Origin: Clostridiales bacterium
GTDB lineage: Bacteria; Bacillota; Clostridia; Lachnospirales; Lachnospiraceae
Assembly: GCA_029010495.1 (NCBI GenBank)
Contig: JAQXKO010000017.1
Coordinates: 1 to 64,000, forward strand
Reading direction: 5' to 3'
DNA: 64,000 nucleotides
The position numbers and the translations under genes are program-made. The first letter of the stretch is position 1. Each line of letters opens with the position of its first letter. Below the pieces are notes generated by a model. It searched no databases. It was not told the origin of the DNA and saw nothing but the letters and a program-made list of their open reading frames with translations. Positions 44,201 to 51,881 of this stretch are shown piece by piece.

Positions 44201-46240
44201 TTTAAACGAAAGACTTCCGAGTCCGTCCTTAACGGTCATACCGTCAGGAAGGGAAATCACATCATCAATCGTCTGTCCCGCATAGCTTCCCGGATTCTGA
44301 ACAAGTTCTACAACCCAGGTTACGGAAGCCTGTGTATAGTCATCATTGTATTTTATTTCACTTCCGGTCTTTGTAACCTCATTCTTCTCCGTGTCGGTCA
44401 CTGTGTATTCAACCGTTTCGGAATTATTATCTTTACCGACGACTGCAGTATTTTTATATTCATATGTATCCTCGCCGACCTCAACGCCGCCATAAAGGTT
44501 ATTGCCGTCTGCAACAGGTGTCGAATATCTGATTGTAATCTCTTTAGCAGTCGTATCTCCGATTGTAACCTTGTTTGATGCGCTGTCAACGGTAATATTG
44601 ACAGATTCGCCGTCCCAGCCGGTGCATGCAACTATATCAGATGCATATTTAAACATCTCGTCACTAACTTCATAGCCTGTAAGATTATCTCCCTTTGTGC
44701 TGAAGTGAATCAACCAGTTTATCATCTTGTCCGTCTTATTTACCGAACCGCTTTTCTGCGCATAAATATTGTCATAGCTGAACCACTTATTATCATATCC
44801 AATGGTGTTGTCTGATTTATCTTTGACAATTACCTCGTTAGTGCCGTTACCCTCCGTAGCCGGAACAGTATATATGATTTTAACATCACCGGTACAGTCT
44901 CCCGTAAATGTAATCGTGTCGCCGTTTACCTGATAACCATCGGTGCCCGTAACGGTAATTGATGTTCCTGATGCAATATCCGCAAAAGCATTGTCTTTAA
45001 CCTTCATACCGTTAAGATTAAGTTTATCGTTATTTTTGAGACTGATTTCCCAGCTTATTGTATTATTGTCATAATCATAATACGGTGTTCCCTTATCGAC
45101 GGATATATTTGAGAGATGGGTTATGTTGGCATTCTTGGTCATGTCCTTGTTGTTGGCATGGAATGTCGCTTCATTGTTGACTGATGTCACATATCCCTTC
45201 TGACCTTCATTATATACACCGTTTTCATATGTGAACGGTGTCTTATATGTTATCTCATAATACGGATAATAATTTTGTCCCCATTGTGTGCTGAATGTAG
45301 GGAATGTATTATAAATTCCGAGTGTATCATGATTATCACCGATAACGGTAGGATTATAAATTGTACTGTCTGCATGATCGGTATCGCCATAGCCCTTTAC
45401 CGAAATATCGGTTGCATCCTTAAGCATCGGGTCAACAAACCAGCTTCCTTCCTGTGTAATCTTATCCTGTGACCAGTAATCACCGAAGTTCGGATTGTAA
45501 ATCGTAACAGTCCATGTAGCCGTACCGTCACCGTTGTCAACACCCTTCTTTTCAAGTCCCATGCCCTGCTGTGTAAAGCCCGGAACGGTAACAGTGGCAC
45601 CGCCGATATCAAAATCATATGTGGTAGAGCCCTTGTCAGTACCTCGCTTGAAATCAGCCGTAAGGGTAAATGTTCCTCCCGTTACGCCTGTTCCGCTTGA
45701 AGAACCTGTACCTCTTGTGGCAAGCCAGTCAAGATATTCATCGCGGAATTTTATAACAATCGTTCCGTCATCGCTGATATAATAATCACCTGACGCATCC
45801 TTGCCCTCTTCATATATATTATTTTCCTGAAGATATGATGTATAAGCCTCATCAGTAACCACGCCCGAACGTCCATCCTCCAGAGCCTTAACATCATCGG
45901 CAAGCATAAGATATACATATTTGTTTTCAGTACTGTTTGATACGGTATTGTCAGAAGTAAGATTATATTTGAATTCTACAGTTGCCGTAACCGTATCTTC
46001 ATCCTTTGCAGTGGCATCTGAAACTACAGGGGAGGATATCTTGCCGTTGAGGTCTATCGCCGTGTTTTTATCAAAACCGTCAATTACCTCTGCCCCGGTC
46101 AGACTGATGGCAGGTCTAGAAAGCACAACAGCCACTGCAACCACAATCACAATAGAAATAAGTGCCGATATGCTTATTACAGCCTTCCTCAAACGCCCTG
46201 TTTTCATCAGGATGTTTATTTTTTCATTAAAACCATTCAT
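41210..46240 (-). CDS. Giant LPDTG adhesin, probable pilus tip protein
   Basis: A 1676-aa surface protein, by far the largest gene here. An N-terminal membrane-export segment (about residues 17-40), then a long series of Ig-like/adhesin domains rich in Asp, Asn, Tyr and Thr, many built like collagen-adhesin repeats (for example WEISLKNNDKLNLNGMKVKD and WLIHFSTKGDNLTGYEVSD, recurring WxI...L..G..V.D patterns around 400-650), and two Cna_B domains near the end (VTVEKNWVGLPSN and LTVRKIWKDKNG). LPDTG at 1642-1646, helix, KKKITE tail. GGAGG lies eight bases before the ATG. No thioester CQ motif was recognised. Ligand unknown. Confidence 0.87.
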   Translation of the reverse strand: MNGFNEKINILMKTGRLRKAVISISALISIVIVVAVAVVLSRPAISLTGAEVIDGFDKNTAIDLNGKISSPVVSDATAKDEDTVTATVEFKYNLTSDNTVSNSTENKYVYLMLADDVKALEDGRSGVVTDEAYTSYLQENNIYEEGKDASGDYYISDDGTIVIKFRDEYLDWLATRGTGSSSGTGVTGGTFTLTADFKRGTDKGSTTYDFDIGGATVTVPGFTQQGMGLEKKGVDNGDGTATWTVTIYNPNFGDYWSQDKITQEGSWFVDPMLKDATDISVKGYGDTDHADSTIYNPTVIGDNHDTLGIYNTFPTFSTQWGQNYYPYYEITYKTPFTYENGVYNEGQKGYVTSVNNEATFHANNKDMTKNANITHLSNISVDKGTPYYDYDNNTISWEISLKNNDKLNLNGMKVKDNAFADIASGTSITVTGTDGYQVNGDTITFTGDCTGDVKIIYTVPATEGNGTNEVIVKDKSDNTIGYDNKWFSYDNIYAQKSGSVNKTDKMINWLIHFSTKGDNLTGYEVSDEMFKYASDIVACTGWDGESVNITVDSASNKVTIGDTTAKEITIRYSTPVADGNNLYGGVEVGEDTYEYKNTAVVGKDNNSETVEYTVTDTEKNEVTKTGSEIKYNDDYTQASVTWVVELVQNPGSYAGQTIDDVISLPDGMTVKDGLGSLSFKLNFSDEQYQMISLTAGSDYEIIFDEAAGKFSLSFKSTDDIEKLYRVRIEYNMTVNVDTDKVVAGVNYDIINKVSYNGKNPEAKVIYFRPDFENAPFNKTLNGMTDTVIEAAELEAYRQTIDGTDYYRFDYKINITDESSRLVEQQVGNGSYYVFEDYLPDKFTLTTGSAITLSLNQWYSYELSRIYDNSSIYNEGYYYDEAANKLTVYVSKKSFEYFSYSAMIKCSELDSRLENGVYNAVNTVKHDKYSEVSHNLKVNPGVKKDDGVLSKGGRQNGTGYYQYTVDINKDGLSLVPAGETLTVVDTMICEQYETGTGKGSNPTIDKVTGGTNNEFSPEISFFKIYKLNPDDTLGEEIKGWNYTFKNNPYIDHDYGIYSLTPIVNSLGWNETGLEIKVNPSVNYTFKVYAKDKSSNEAFSYEFYNPVTNEWNYGRQTVNFVNGIYEGSFTPHDTVSTDSVHRMLFHDKCFDNIESVEISDGTNTWGVNYREYTALAKLTITGLPDATPLRIVYTYSAKDSEHEYSKATVTNSVNLIGSGYGDDYSGYFLVSEKSGATSTGEQYLSLEKVDVGDFELTLTAGFYLSKYENGMWIPAKSISKPDNDENANFYVVTWGNEGEDSIELVKENNKTLNLQLAEKVLYKIVENREPDAFTNRDEYFGRDEGYTTEFYFSFMKKPDQMPEDVTECKVISSGSKYYIQNVRKVDVTVEKNWVGLPSNIANSVMAEFELYRTTDLSLTAADLEPLRMSELVAAGCIDSQYVNLATNSLVLTAAGNRCVFGNLPNGEDENGQAYYYFVKEKRYSLDNGATWVNIDNDAEYQPFYSGNFTNGDSTINVTNSSGLTVRKIWKDKNGNIVTDTSSKPAISFELYRIEKPVGEVDESLIYLPENMVGEYELNNANGYAVSVNCSELPGYTDSKNYLYYAKEKTVLADYQVTYSKFDNEGNLIIEIVNTATKEDISVVLPDTGGSGTGLFIILGATLMIAAAVMLAFKKKITE

Positions 46241-46275
46241 TAATATTCCTCCGAAATATATGTAAACCGAATAAA

Positions 46276-46506
46276 TTAATCCTCATTATCTTCATTAAGC
46301 AACCATGCGCTGAACACGTCAAGCTTTCTGGAATTTTCCTTTACAGCCTCAAGTATCTCTTTATAAATACCGTTCTTCTCATATTTTTCAAGATTGTATA
46401 TAAGCCTCTGATTTTCATTTTTTAATTCATCATTTTCTTTTCTTAAAAAATATAATATTTCAAGCAGCTGCGTTTTACTAAGTTTTGATAATTCCTTATC
46501 AGTCAT
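46276..46506 (-). CDS. 76-aa coiled-coil protein heading the pilus operon
   Basis: Not recognised. A short acidic, leucine-rich, almost wholly helical protein: SKTQLLEILYFLRKENDELK begins a heptad-like coiled coil through residue 45, followed by a second helix ending FSAWLLNEDNED. No signal peptide and no membrane helix, so cytoplasmic. AGGAG sits about six bases before the ATG and a promoter 80 bp upstream; the adhesin ATG is 35 bp downstream, so it is the first gene of the pilus transcript. It could be a regulator or adaptor of pilus expression or assembly. Confidence 0.72.
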   Translation of the reverse strand: MTDKELSKLSKTQLLEILYFLRKENDELKNENQRLIYNLEKYEKNGIYKEILEAVKENSRKLDVFSAWLLNEDNED

Positions 46507-46586
46507 AATTACTCCTGTTCTTTTATAAAAAATGACACGTAATTATCATTTATTACCAAAAAAGGATATAGTTACCCCTTCCCAAC

Positions 46587-46615
46587 ATTATAAATCGTTT
46601 TGCCAAAAAAAGCAA
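46587..46615 (-). promoter_or_regulatory. Promoter of the pilus operon
   Basis: Minus strand: TTGCTT (46610-46615), 17-bp spacer, TATAAT (46587-46592), leader of about 75 nt. The -10 is perfect, the -35 weak (three of six), as expected where an activator helps. The rest of the 312-bp gap is AT-rich and holds only the terminator below. Confidence 0.55.
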
Positions 46616-46747
46616 TCAAAAGATAAGCAATAATAGTTAAAATATTTATATTATATTAATTATTCAACACCAATATTTAATTTTTTATTGAATTATCTGT
46701 TTCAACGACATACAATACCAATATTTATAACAAAATAATAATAAAGA

Positions 46748-46773
46748 AAAAGCAGGATGTTTATCCTGCTTTA
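46748..46773 (-). terminator. Terminator of the serpin unit
   Basis: AGCAGGAT (46751-46758), GTTT loop, ATCCTGCT (46763-46770), with AAA/TTT extending the stem; TTTTTCTTTATT follows on the minus strand. Confidence 0.88.
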
Positions 46774-46818
46774 AACCTTAAATATTCACATCAAATCAAT
46801 TTCCGCGTTATTGACGTC

Positions 46819-47025
46819 TTACAAATCATCTTCAGTATAAAATTCTTTGACGAGAGATTCGTTTATCTGGGCAATTTCCTTTTTCCCTTTGATATAGTCA
46901 TCATAAATATCCCACAAATCCATACCGCAGTCTGCCATGGCATCATCTGCAGGAATCCATTGTTTAATAAGTTCTATCCGTTCCTTGACGGTTGTATCTT
47001 TTATCAGGTAGCTTTTATTATCCAT
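46819..47025 (-). CDS. 68-aa protein downstream of the serpin
   Basis: Not recognised. A small acidic cytoplasmic protein starting MDNKSYLIKDTTVKERIEL, with CGMDLWDIYDDYIKGKKEIAQINESL in the middle. The sequence KERIELIKQWIPADD...DLWDIYDDYIKGKKEI resembles short helical toxin-antitoxin-like or accessory proteins only loosely. The frame opens at 47070 on the serpin stop, but GGAG lies eight bases before the ATG at 47025, 44 bp past the serpin stop. It shares the serpin transcript and its terminator, so it may act with it. Confidence 0.7.
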   Translation of the reverse strand: MDNKSYLIKDTTVKERIELIKQWIPADDAMADCGMDLWDIYDDYIKGKKEIAQINESLVKEFYTEDDL

Positions 47026-47069
47026 AATATTCTCCAAACTTATAATATATAATAATGTTCCCTCTGTCA

Positions 47070-48302
47070 TTAATGCATATCCGGATTTGTTACCATTCCC
47101 GCAAATACAGGCACCGACCTGTGTGATATAATACTGAAAAGGAACGGTCTGTCAACATTCATCCGTACAGTAGTGACCATATGAGGAAGGGCTGCCAGGC
47201 ACACTCCCATTTCAACACATGAAGCCGCCTCGACTCCCTCCTCGCTAAACTTTATCCTTGTCGTCTGCTCTGCCTTTGAAAGGACGCATTTTGTGTCAGT
47301 AAGCACACTAAAATCAGCTTTATCGGGATTAAACACATCCTCTGCGCCAAGCTTTCTCAAAGCATCGTCAAGTGACAGTTTTACTGTAATGTCAAATTTC
47401 GGAATCGACAGCTTTACCAAATATTCGCGGTCATAAATTCCCTTGCAGAGTATATCCATTGCCCTTTTATCGGACAAAAGACGTGACGGTGACATATTCT
47501 TATCTTTTGGCAGTATTATAACTGCATTGTAGCAATCCGTAAAAGGAAGCATCACGGCCTCAAAAGCTTCATTTTCCTCGTATTCCGTTCTGATTTCCCC
47601 TCTCATAAAATCGCATTTAATCTTTTCTCCGGAGAGTGTGGTAAAATTCTTTTTGTTCGTTAACGAAGAATCAAATTCGTGTCCCCATTTCCCCGAATAA
47701 TAAATTGTCGTAAGAAGCATAATGACAAGCTCGGAGGATGTTTTAAAATCCATGGCATCGTCAAGTAATCCTCCTGTAGCCGCATTAAGCCAGCTCTTTA
47801 CAGCCTCATCCGTCTTTTTATCAGGCATGGTCGCAACAGCTGATGTCATATCAAATTTTTCGGCAATTTTCTTCACGGCATCAATATTAAAATCATATAA
47901 ATCATTAAGCCACATTGATGATTCTATATGACAGGTTCCTGTTACATTATTATGATTTGCGGTCGCACAAATCTTTTTATAGCTTTTTTCAAGCTTTTTA
48001 TATTGCGTTCCGGTCAGCTCTTCAAGCTGTTTTCTTGTATTACCATCTGTTATGCTGCACAGAATCAGCAATGCTTCATATAATGCAACGGGCGAAAATG
48101 TCACATTGTCTTCACCCTCAATAAGGCTTTCCGTAAGCTTTTGCAAAATTAACAATTCATCACCGCCGACTGAATTTGCAGCCTTACTTTCGCGGTTCTG
48201 CTCGGTAAAGGCAGTATCCCACACATCCCTGCCCGGAAAGCTTTCGTCCGCAAAGCTTTTTTTCTCAAATTTCTTTCCTTCCCACAGCTTGACAATTCCC
48301 AT
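47070..48302 (-). CDS. Serpin-family protease inhibitor
   Basis: A 410-aa serpin. After an N-terminal extension of about 45 residues without a signal peptide, the fold is complete: NVTFSPVALYEALLIL near residue 65, LLTTIYYSGKWGHEFD near 205, and the C-terminal VDRPFLFSIISHRSVPVFAGMV. The reactive centre loop hinge is EEGVEAAS (P17-P10 by alignment with alpha-1-antitrypsin), followed by CVEMGVCLAALPHM; the scissile bond is probably among LAALP, predicting elastase or subtilisin-like targets, though the loop is a few residues longer than usual. GGAGGG precedes the ATG. It appears cytoplasmic, unlike the secreted serpins of bifidobacteria. Confidence 0.9.
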   Translation of the reverse strand: MGIVKLWEGKKFEKKSFADESFPGRDVWDTAFTEQNRESKAANSVGGDELLILQKLTESLIEGEDNVTFSPVALYEALLILCSITDGNTRKQLEELTGTQYKKLEKSYKKICATANHNNVTGTCHIESSMWLNDLYDFNIDAVKKIAEKFDMTSAVATMPDKKTDEAVKSWLNAATGGLLDDAMDFKTSSELVIMLLTTIYYSGKWGHEFDSSLTNKKNFTTLSGEKIKCDFMRGEIRTEYEENEAFEAVMLPFTDCYNAVIILPKDKNMSPSRLLSDKRAMDILCKGIYDREYLVKLSIPKFDITVKLSLDDALRKLGAEDVFNPDKADFSVLTDTKCVLSKAEQTTRIKFSEEGVEAASCVEMGVCLAALPHMVTTVRMNVDRPFLFSIISHRSVPVFAGMVTNPDMH

Positions 48303-48502
48303 ATATACCCTCCTGATAATTACAGTCTCTTAAGGCAGAAATGCCGGAGCACCTCTCCCGTTCGGATGACATAATAAACACAATGTTACCTTAATTAACT
48401 GTTTATATTATTATATATACCACATTTTACGGATTTTTTCCATTGTATATTTGTAATACAGTCTTAATTTATTAAATTACCCGGAAAAAAATTAATTTGC
48501 AC

Positions 48503-48538
48503 AAAAAAATCGTGAGACCGTAAAAACAGCCTCACGAT
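48503..48538 (-). terminator. Terminator of the tRNA-Leu gene
   Basis: Minus strand: ATCGTGAG and CTCACGAT (48531-48538 and 48509-48516) form a perfect 8-bp stem followed by TTTTTTT. It starts ten bases after the tRNA 3' end. Confidence 0.9.
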
Positions 48539-48547
48539 TATGTTATA

Positions 48548-48631
48548 TGCAGTTGATGGGACTTGAACCCACACCCACTTAAGTGGACATGAACCTGAAT
48601 CATGCGCGTATGCCAATTCCGCCACAACTGC
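48548..48631 (-). tRNA. tRNA-Leu (anticodon CAG)
   Basis: 84 nt with acceptor stem GCAGTTG/CAACTGC, discriminator A, anticodon stem CATGA/TCATG around the loop TTCAGGT (anticodon CAG, decoding CTG), a long class II variable arm (TCCACTTAAGTGG) and the T-arm GTGGGTTCAAGTCCCAT. CCA is not encoded. It has its own promoter and terminator, so it is a single-gene transcript. Confidence 0.97.
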
Positions 48632-48642
48632 ATGCGACTAAC

Positions 48643-48671
48643 ATAATACCATTTTATGATTATAATGTCAA
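48643..48671 (-). promoter_or_regulatory. Promoter of tRNA-Leu
   Basis: Minus strand: TTGACA (48666-48671), 17-bp spacer, TATTAT (48643-48648), 11 bp before the mature 5' end. Confidence 0.88.
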
Positions 48672-48762
48672 TCACTTAAATTACTAATATCTTTTTTTCG
48701 AAAAATAATTATAAAAAACTCACAGTAACACCAATCGTTTTAAAGCTTTTTCAAACAAATAA

Positions 48763-51300
48763 TCAGTAAGTAATAAAGTATACTCCTCCCGCCTGTAAAA
48801 AAGCCTTTTCCGCTTCCTGCTTTGACTGCTTTACTGCTTTGCCGGCTACAGGATCATAAAATTCCACATCGGTTTTGTTGTAAGCATAAATCAGCACATA
48901 ATAATCCTTATAGGATGCAATCGCAGGATTACCGTTTGACACAAAGTAAAGAATATTTCCCAGCTCTGCCTGAGTTAAGCAAACCGTGTTTGCAGATATA
49001 TATTTTTTAATATAATCATAAAACGATATTTTACCCGGATTGTATTCCTGCTCCGGCGTAATACCCTTATATGAACAAAGCATCTTTATAACAGCCTGTC
49101 TGAAGCCTCCGGCGGCATCTGCCTTATATTGAGTAATTTTTAGATTTTTTTCATCTGTGGTAATACCCTTTTTCCAGATAACACTTCCGTCAGGTGCCAT
49201 AACCGTTCCGTTACTGCCTTTGGCAGCGCTTAGCACGGGTCCGAGGTTTATATCGGACTTTAATATTTTTCCGAATGCCGACGCGGCAAATGTCCGGGCT
49301 TCCCTAAGTCTTAACAGTACCTGTGTATCTTTATTGATAACCCTGAACAGACATTTTTCAAGCTTCGGAGCCTTCTCCGTTTTATAGTTTGACGGCATCG
49401 TCATATAATACTCTGTCTTTGTTTTTTCAAGCAGTCTTGACGTATAGTTCCGGGAATCAGCTTCATCTCTTGTAAGATTTACCAGAACATCCCTGCCGAC
49501 TGTTTCATAAACCGCAAATGTGTCCTCAGAAGCTTCCGATTTGAGCATGCAGAGCTTATAGCTTATTATTCCCTTGTCAAAGCTGACGCCCTCGATAAAT
49601 CTGTCCTCAGGGCTGTCAAGCTTTTTGACCGTATTGCCCTGAATGTCTATTATACTAATGCTGTCATAAGGTATCAGCTGCTCACCTTTGTCAGTAATTG
49701 ACACATTTTTCTTTGTGGCAGTACCCATTACAATGCGCTCATCAACCGTACCCAGAATATTAATAATACTGTTATCGCCGCAGATTATGTCCTTTCGTTC
49801 TTTACTTGCAATATTATAAATAATTATCTTTTTGTTTTCCGTAATATTTTCACTGTCACTGTAAACAATTGTTTTACTGTTGTCAAAATACAGCCAGTTC
49901 TGCCCCAGATTTTCTACCGACTCGTTAAGTGCGCCTGTCTCCAATTCATATGAATACAGCGAATCAAACATGGTAAAATAATAAACATCAGTCTCGCTTG
50001 TGTAGCTTACTCTCATAAAATCACTGTCCATGTCGGCAAAATCCATATTAAGCGGGATAAACATCTGCTCTGTCAGAAGCTTATCAGCAGAATCATATTT
50101 ATAATAAATTATACCGTTTCTGCCCTCATACACACCTTTCCCTATATATCCGTATACGGCAAAGGAGGCATTGCCTTCGTTATCGATGCTGAACATATTA
50201 TATGCATATTCAGGCACACTGTTTCTTATAAGGCTTTCTTCATCCAAAAATGTATGAAGCCTTGTAAGCACGTTGTCCTTAATATTCATATGGTACAATT
50301 CATTGTTATATACAAACATCAATTGATTTCTGTTCGGAGAATAAACCCTTTGGGTCTGAGGTGCATTTGATATGCCAAGCTTAATTCCGTTATCCTTTAC
50401 CGAAACATAATTTCCTTCAAATACGGTATCCATATAGCGGTCATAGCTCATCAGATAGGTTTTTTTAGGAGTATAATTAAACCTGTATTCTTCCTTGCAC
50501 TTAAACTTCTCAAGACCGTTTGTGGTATATGCGCTAAGATAAAAATCAAGATAAACGCTGACATATGTTTTATTATATTCAGTAATATTCGGAATACTTC
50601 TGTATATTTCCGTCGGAGACATTTCTCCGTAGCTTAACGCCTCCGGTGTCGCCGTAATATCAATGTGGGCATAATCATTTATCTGCTTATCCTCATCAGC
50701 TTCCATGTAGGCATCAAGCGAATAGACCTCGTTTTTATCAAAAGTTTTCCTGTGAAAATCATTTACAAATAACATGCTCTGTGAAAGATCACCAAAATCA
50801 GCAAACATCAGAGAAGTATAATAATAAATTACGTTACCGTTTGAATTTGTAAGCGAAACACGCATGGTATATTCCCTGCGCGGTACAAGCTCCTTTGAAA
50901 GCTTCAGCTTAACAACCTTTCTTCCGCTCTCATCTTTTTCAAAAATCTGCGAACTGATATTTTCATACTCCGTCATATCAGGCATCACAAGAACGGCTGC
51001 GTCAAGCTTTTTAATATCCTGACCCATTTCATTTATGACTACGGACAATTCCCTTTCCGAACCCACAGGAGTAATATGTTTTCTGTTTATGCGGTCATCT
51101 CTTTTAACAGTATAGCCCTTTGTAAGATTAATTTCATTACCGTTTACGATAAAACTTATAAGAGGCAGGGAGGCTTTAGAATCCACGAAGGAAACATCTG
51201 CTTCCGAAAAAGAATGTTCATCCAGACTTAAAAAGAAAAAAATACAGGCAGCAATAAAAACTGCAAAAATAATTCCTGCTCTGATTAATATATTCTTCAT
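48763..51300 (-). CDS. 845-aa membrane-anchored protein with C39-like C-terminus
   Basis: Not recognised as a whole. An N-terminal anchor helix (residues 7-25) puts the rest outside. Residues about 45-170 read as an Ig-like/Big domain (ELVPRREYTMRVSLTN); residues 300-600 contain repeated beta-strand units (YNMFSIDNEGNASFAVYGY, then similar) suggesting a propeller. The last about 120 residues look like a bacteriocin-processing C39-type domain: GFRQAVIKMLCSYKGI gives a Cys, NGNPAIASYKDYYVLIYAY gives the GNP turn, and EFYDPVAGKAV the DP motif, but the usual catalytic His is replaced by Tyr (YYVL), so it may bind rather than cut. GGAGG precedes the ATG. Confidence 0.7.
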   Translation of the reverse strand: MKNILIRAGIIFAVFIAACIFFFLSLDEHSFSEADVSFVDSKASLPLISFIVNGNEINLTKGYTVKRDDRINRKHITPVGSERELSVVINEMGQDIKKLDAAVLVMPDMTEYENISSQIFEKDESGRKVVKLKLSKELVPRREYTMRVSLTNSNGNVIYYYTSLMFADFGDLSQSMLFVNDFHRKTFDKNEVYSLDAYMEADEDKQINDYAHIDITATPEALSYGEMSPTEIYRSIPNITEYNKTYVSVYLDFYLSAYTTNGLEKFKCKEEYRFNYTPKKTYLMSYDRYMDTVFEGNYVSVKDNGIKLGISNAPQTQRVYSPNRNQLMFVYNNELYHMNIKDNVLTRLHTFLDEESLIRNSVPEYAYNMFSIDNEGNASFAVYGYIGKGVYEGRNGIIYYKYDSADKLLTEQMFIPLNMDFADMDSDFMRVSYTSETDVYYFTMFDSLYSYELETGALNESVENLGQNWLYFDNSKTIVYSDSENITENKKIIIYNIASKERKDIICGDNSIINILGTVDERIVMGTATKKNVSITDKGEQLIPYDSISIIDIQGNTVKKLDSPEDRFIEGVSFDKGIISYKLCMLKSEASEDTFAVYETVGRDVLVNLTRDEADSRNYTSRLLEKTKTEYYMTMPSNYKTEKAPKLEKCLFRVINKDTQVLLRLREARTFAASAFGKILKSDINLGPVLSAAKGSNGTVMAPDGSVIWKKGITTDEKNLKITQYKADAAGGFRQAVIKMLCSYKGITPEQEYNPGKISFYDYIKKYISANTVCLTQAELGNILYFVSNGNPAIASYKDYYVLIYAYNKTDVEFYDPVAGKAVKQSKQEAEKAFLQAGGVYFITY

Positions 51301-51400
51301 ATTACCTCCTTCCCTGCATATTCTCCGGTCAAATATGTCATATTGCTTTGCCGGTTCAGGTCTAAACCGTTTGTTATATTGTCTTTTTTATCTGATTATC

Positions 51401-51429
51401 TTGATTTTCATGTCTGACAGTAATACAAT
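51401..51429 (+). promoter_or_regulatory. Promoter of the HIT gene
   Basis: TTGATT (51401-51406), 17-bp spacer, TACAAT (51424-51429), 36 bp before the HIT ATG. An extended -10 TGTTATATT also lies further up at 51372-51380. Confidence 0.65.
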
Positions 51430-51464
51430 ATAAAGTATCAAGAATCAAAAAGGAGACATTAATT

Positions 51465-51881
51465 ATGTTTGATGATAATTGTATTTTCTGCAAAATAGCT
51501 GCAGGCATTATTCCTTCGGCCACAGTATATGAGGATGATGATTTCAGGGCAATTCTCGATATTGCTCCGGCTCATAAGGGTCACACAATACTTCTGCCTA
51601 AGTACCATGCAAAAAACATTTTTGAAATTCCGGATGAAATTGCCATGAAGGCACTTCCTGTTGTAAAGAAGGTTTCAAAGGCAATTATGCAGGAAACCGG
51701 TTGTGACGGTATCAATGTTCTGCAAAATAACGGTACTGCTGCGGGGCAGAGTGTATTCCACCTTCATATCCACATGGTTCCGCGTTTTGACGGTGACGGC
51801 ATCCTCCCCGTATGGAGCCAGACCTCCTATGATGAGGGCGAAGCAGCCGTTCTTGCCGGGAAAATCAACAGTCGCCTGTAA
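51465..51881 (+). CDS. HIT family protein
   Basis: A 138-aa nucleotide-binding hydrolase or transferase of the HIT superfamily (Hint branch by the N-terminal CIFCKIAAGIIPS). The histidine triad HLHIHMVPR is complete near residue 100. AAGGAGA precedes the ATG. Convergent with murG: its stop codon and that of murG are immediately adjacent with no gap, so no terminator separates them. Confidence 0.93.
   Translation: MFDDNCIFCKIAAGIIPSATVYEDDDFRAILDIAPAHKGHTILLPKYHAKNIFEIPDEIAMKALPVVKKVSKAIMQETGCDGINVLQNNGTAAGQSVFHLHIHMVPRFDGDGILPVWSQTSYDEGEAAVLAGKINSRL

Noticed and set aside
36346..46615. Mobile element carrying the pilus locus
   Set aside because: No integrase, transposase, tRNA boundary or flanking direct repeats were seen; only gene content suggests transfer.
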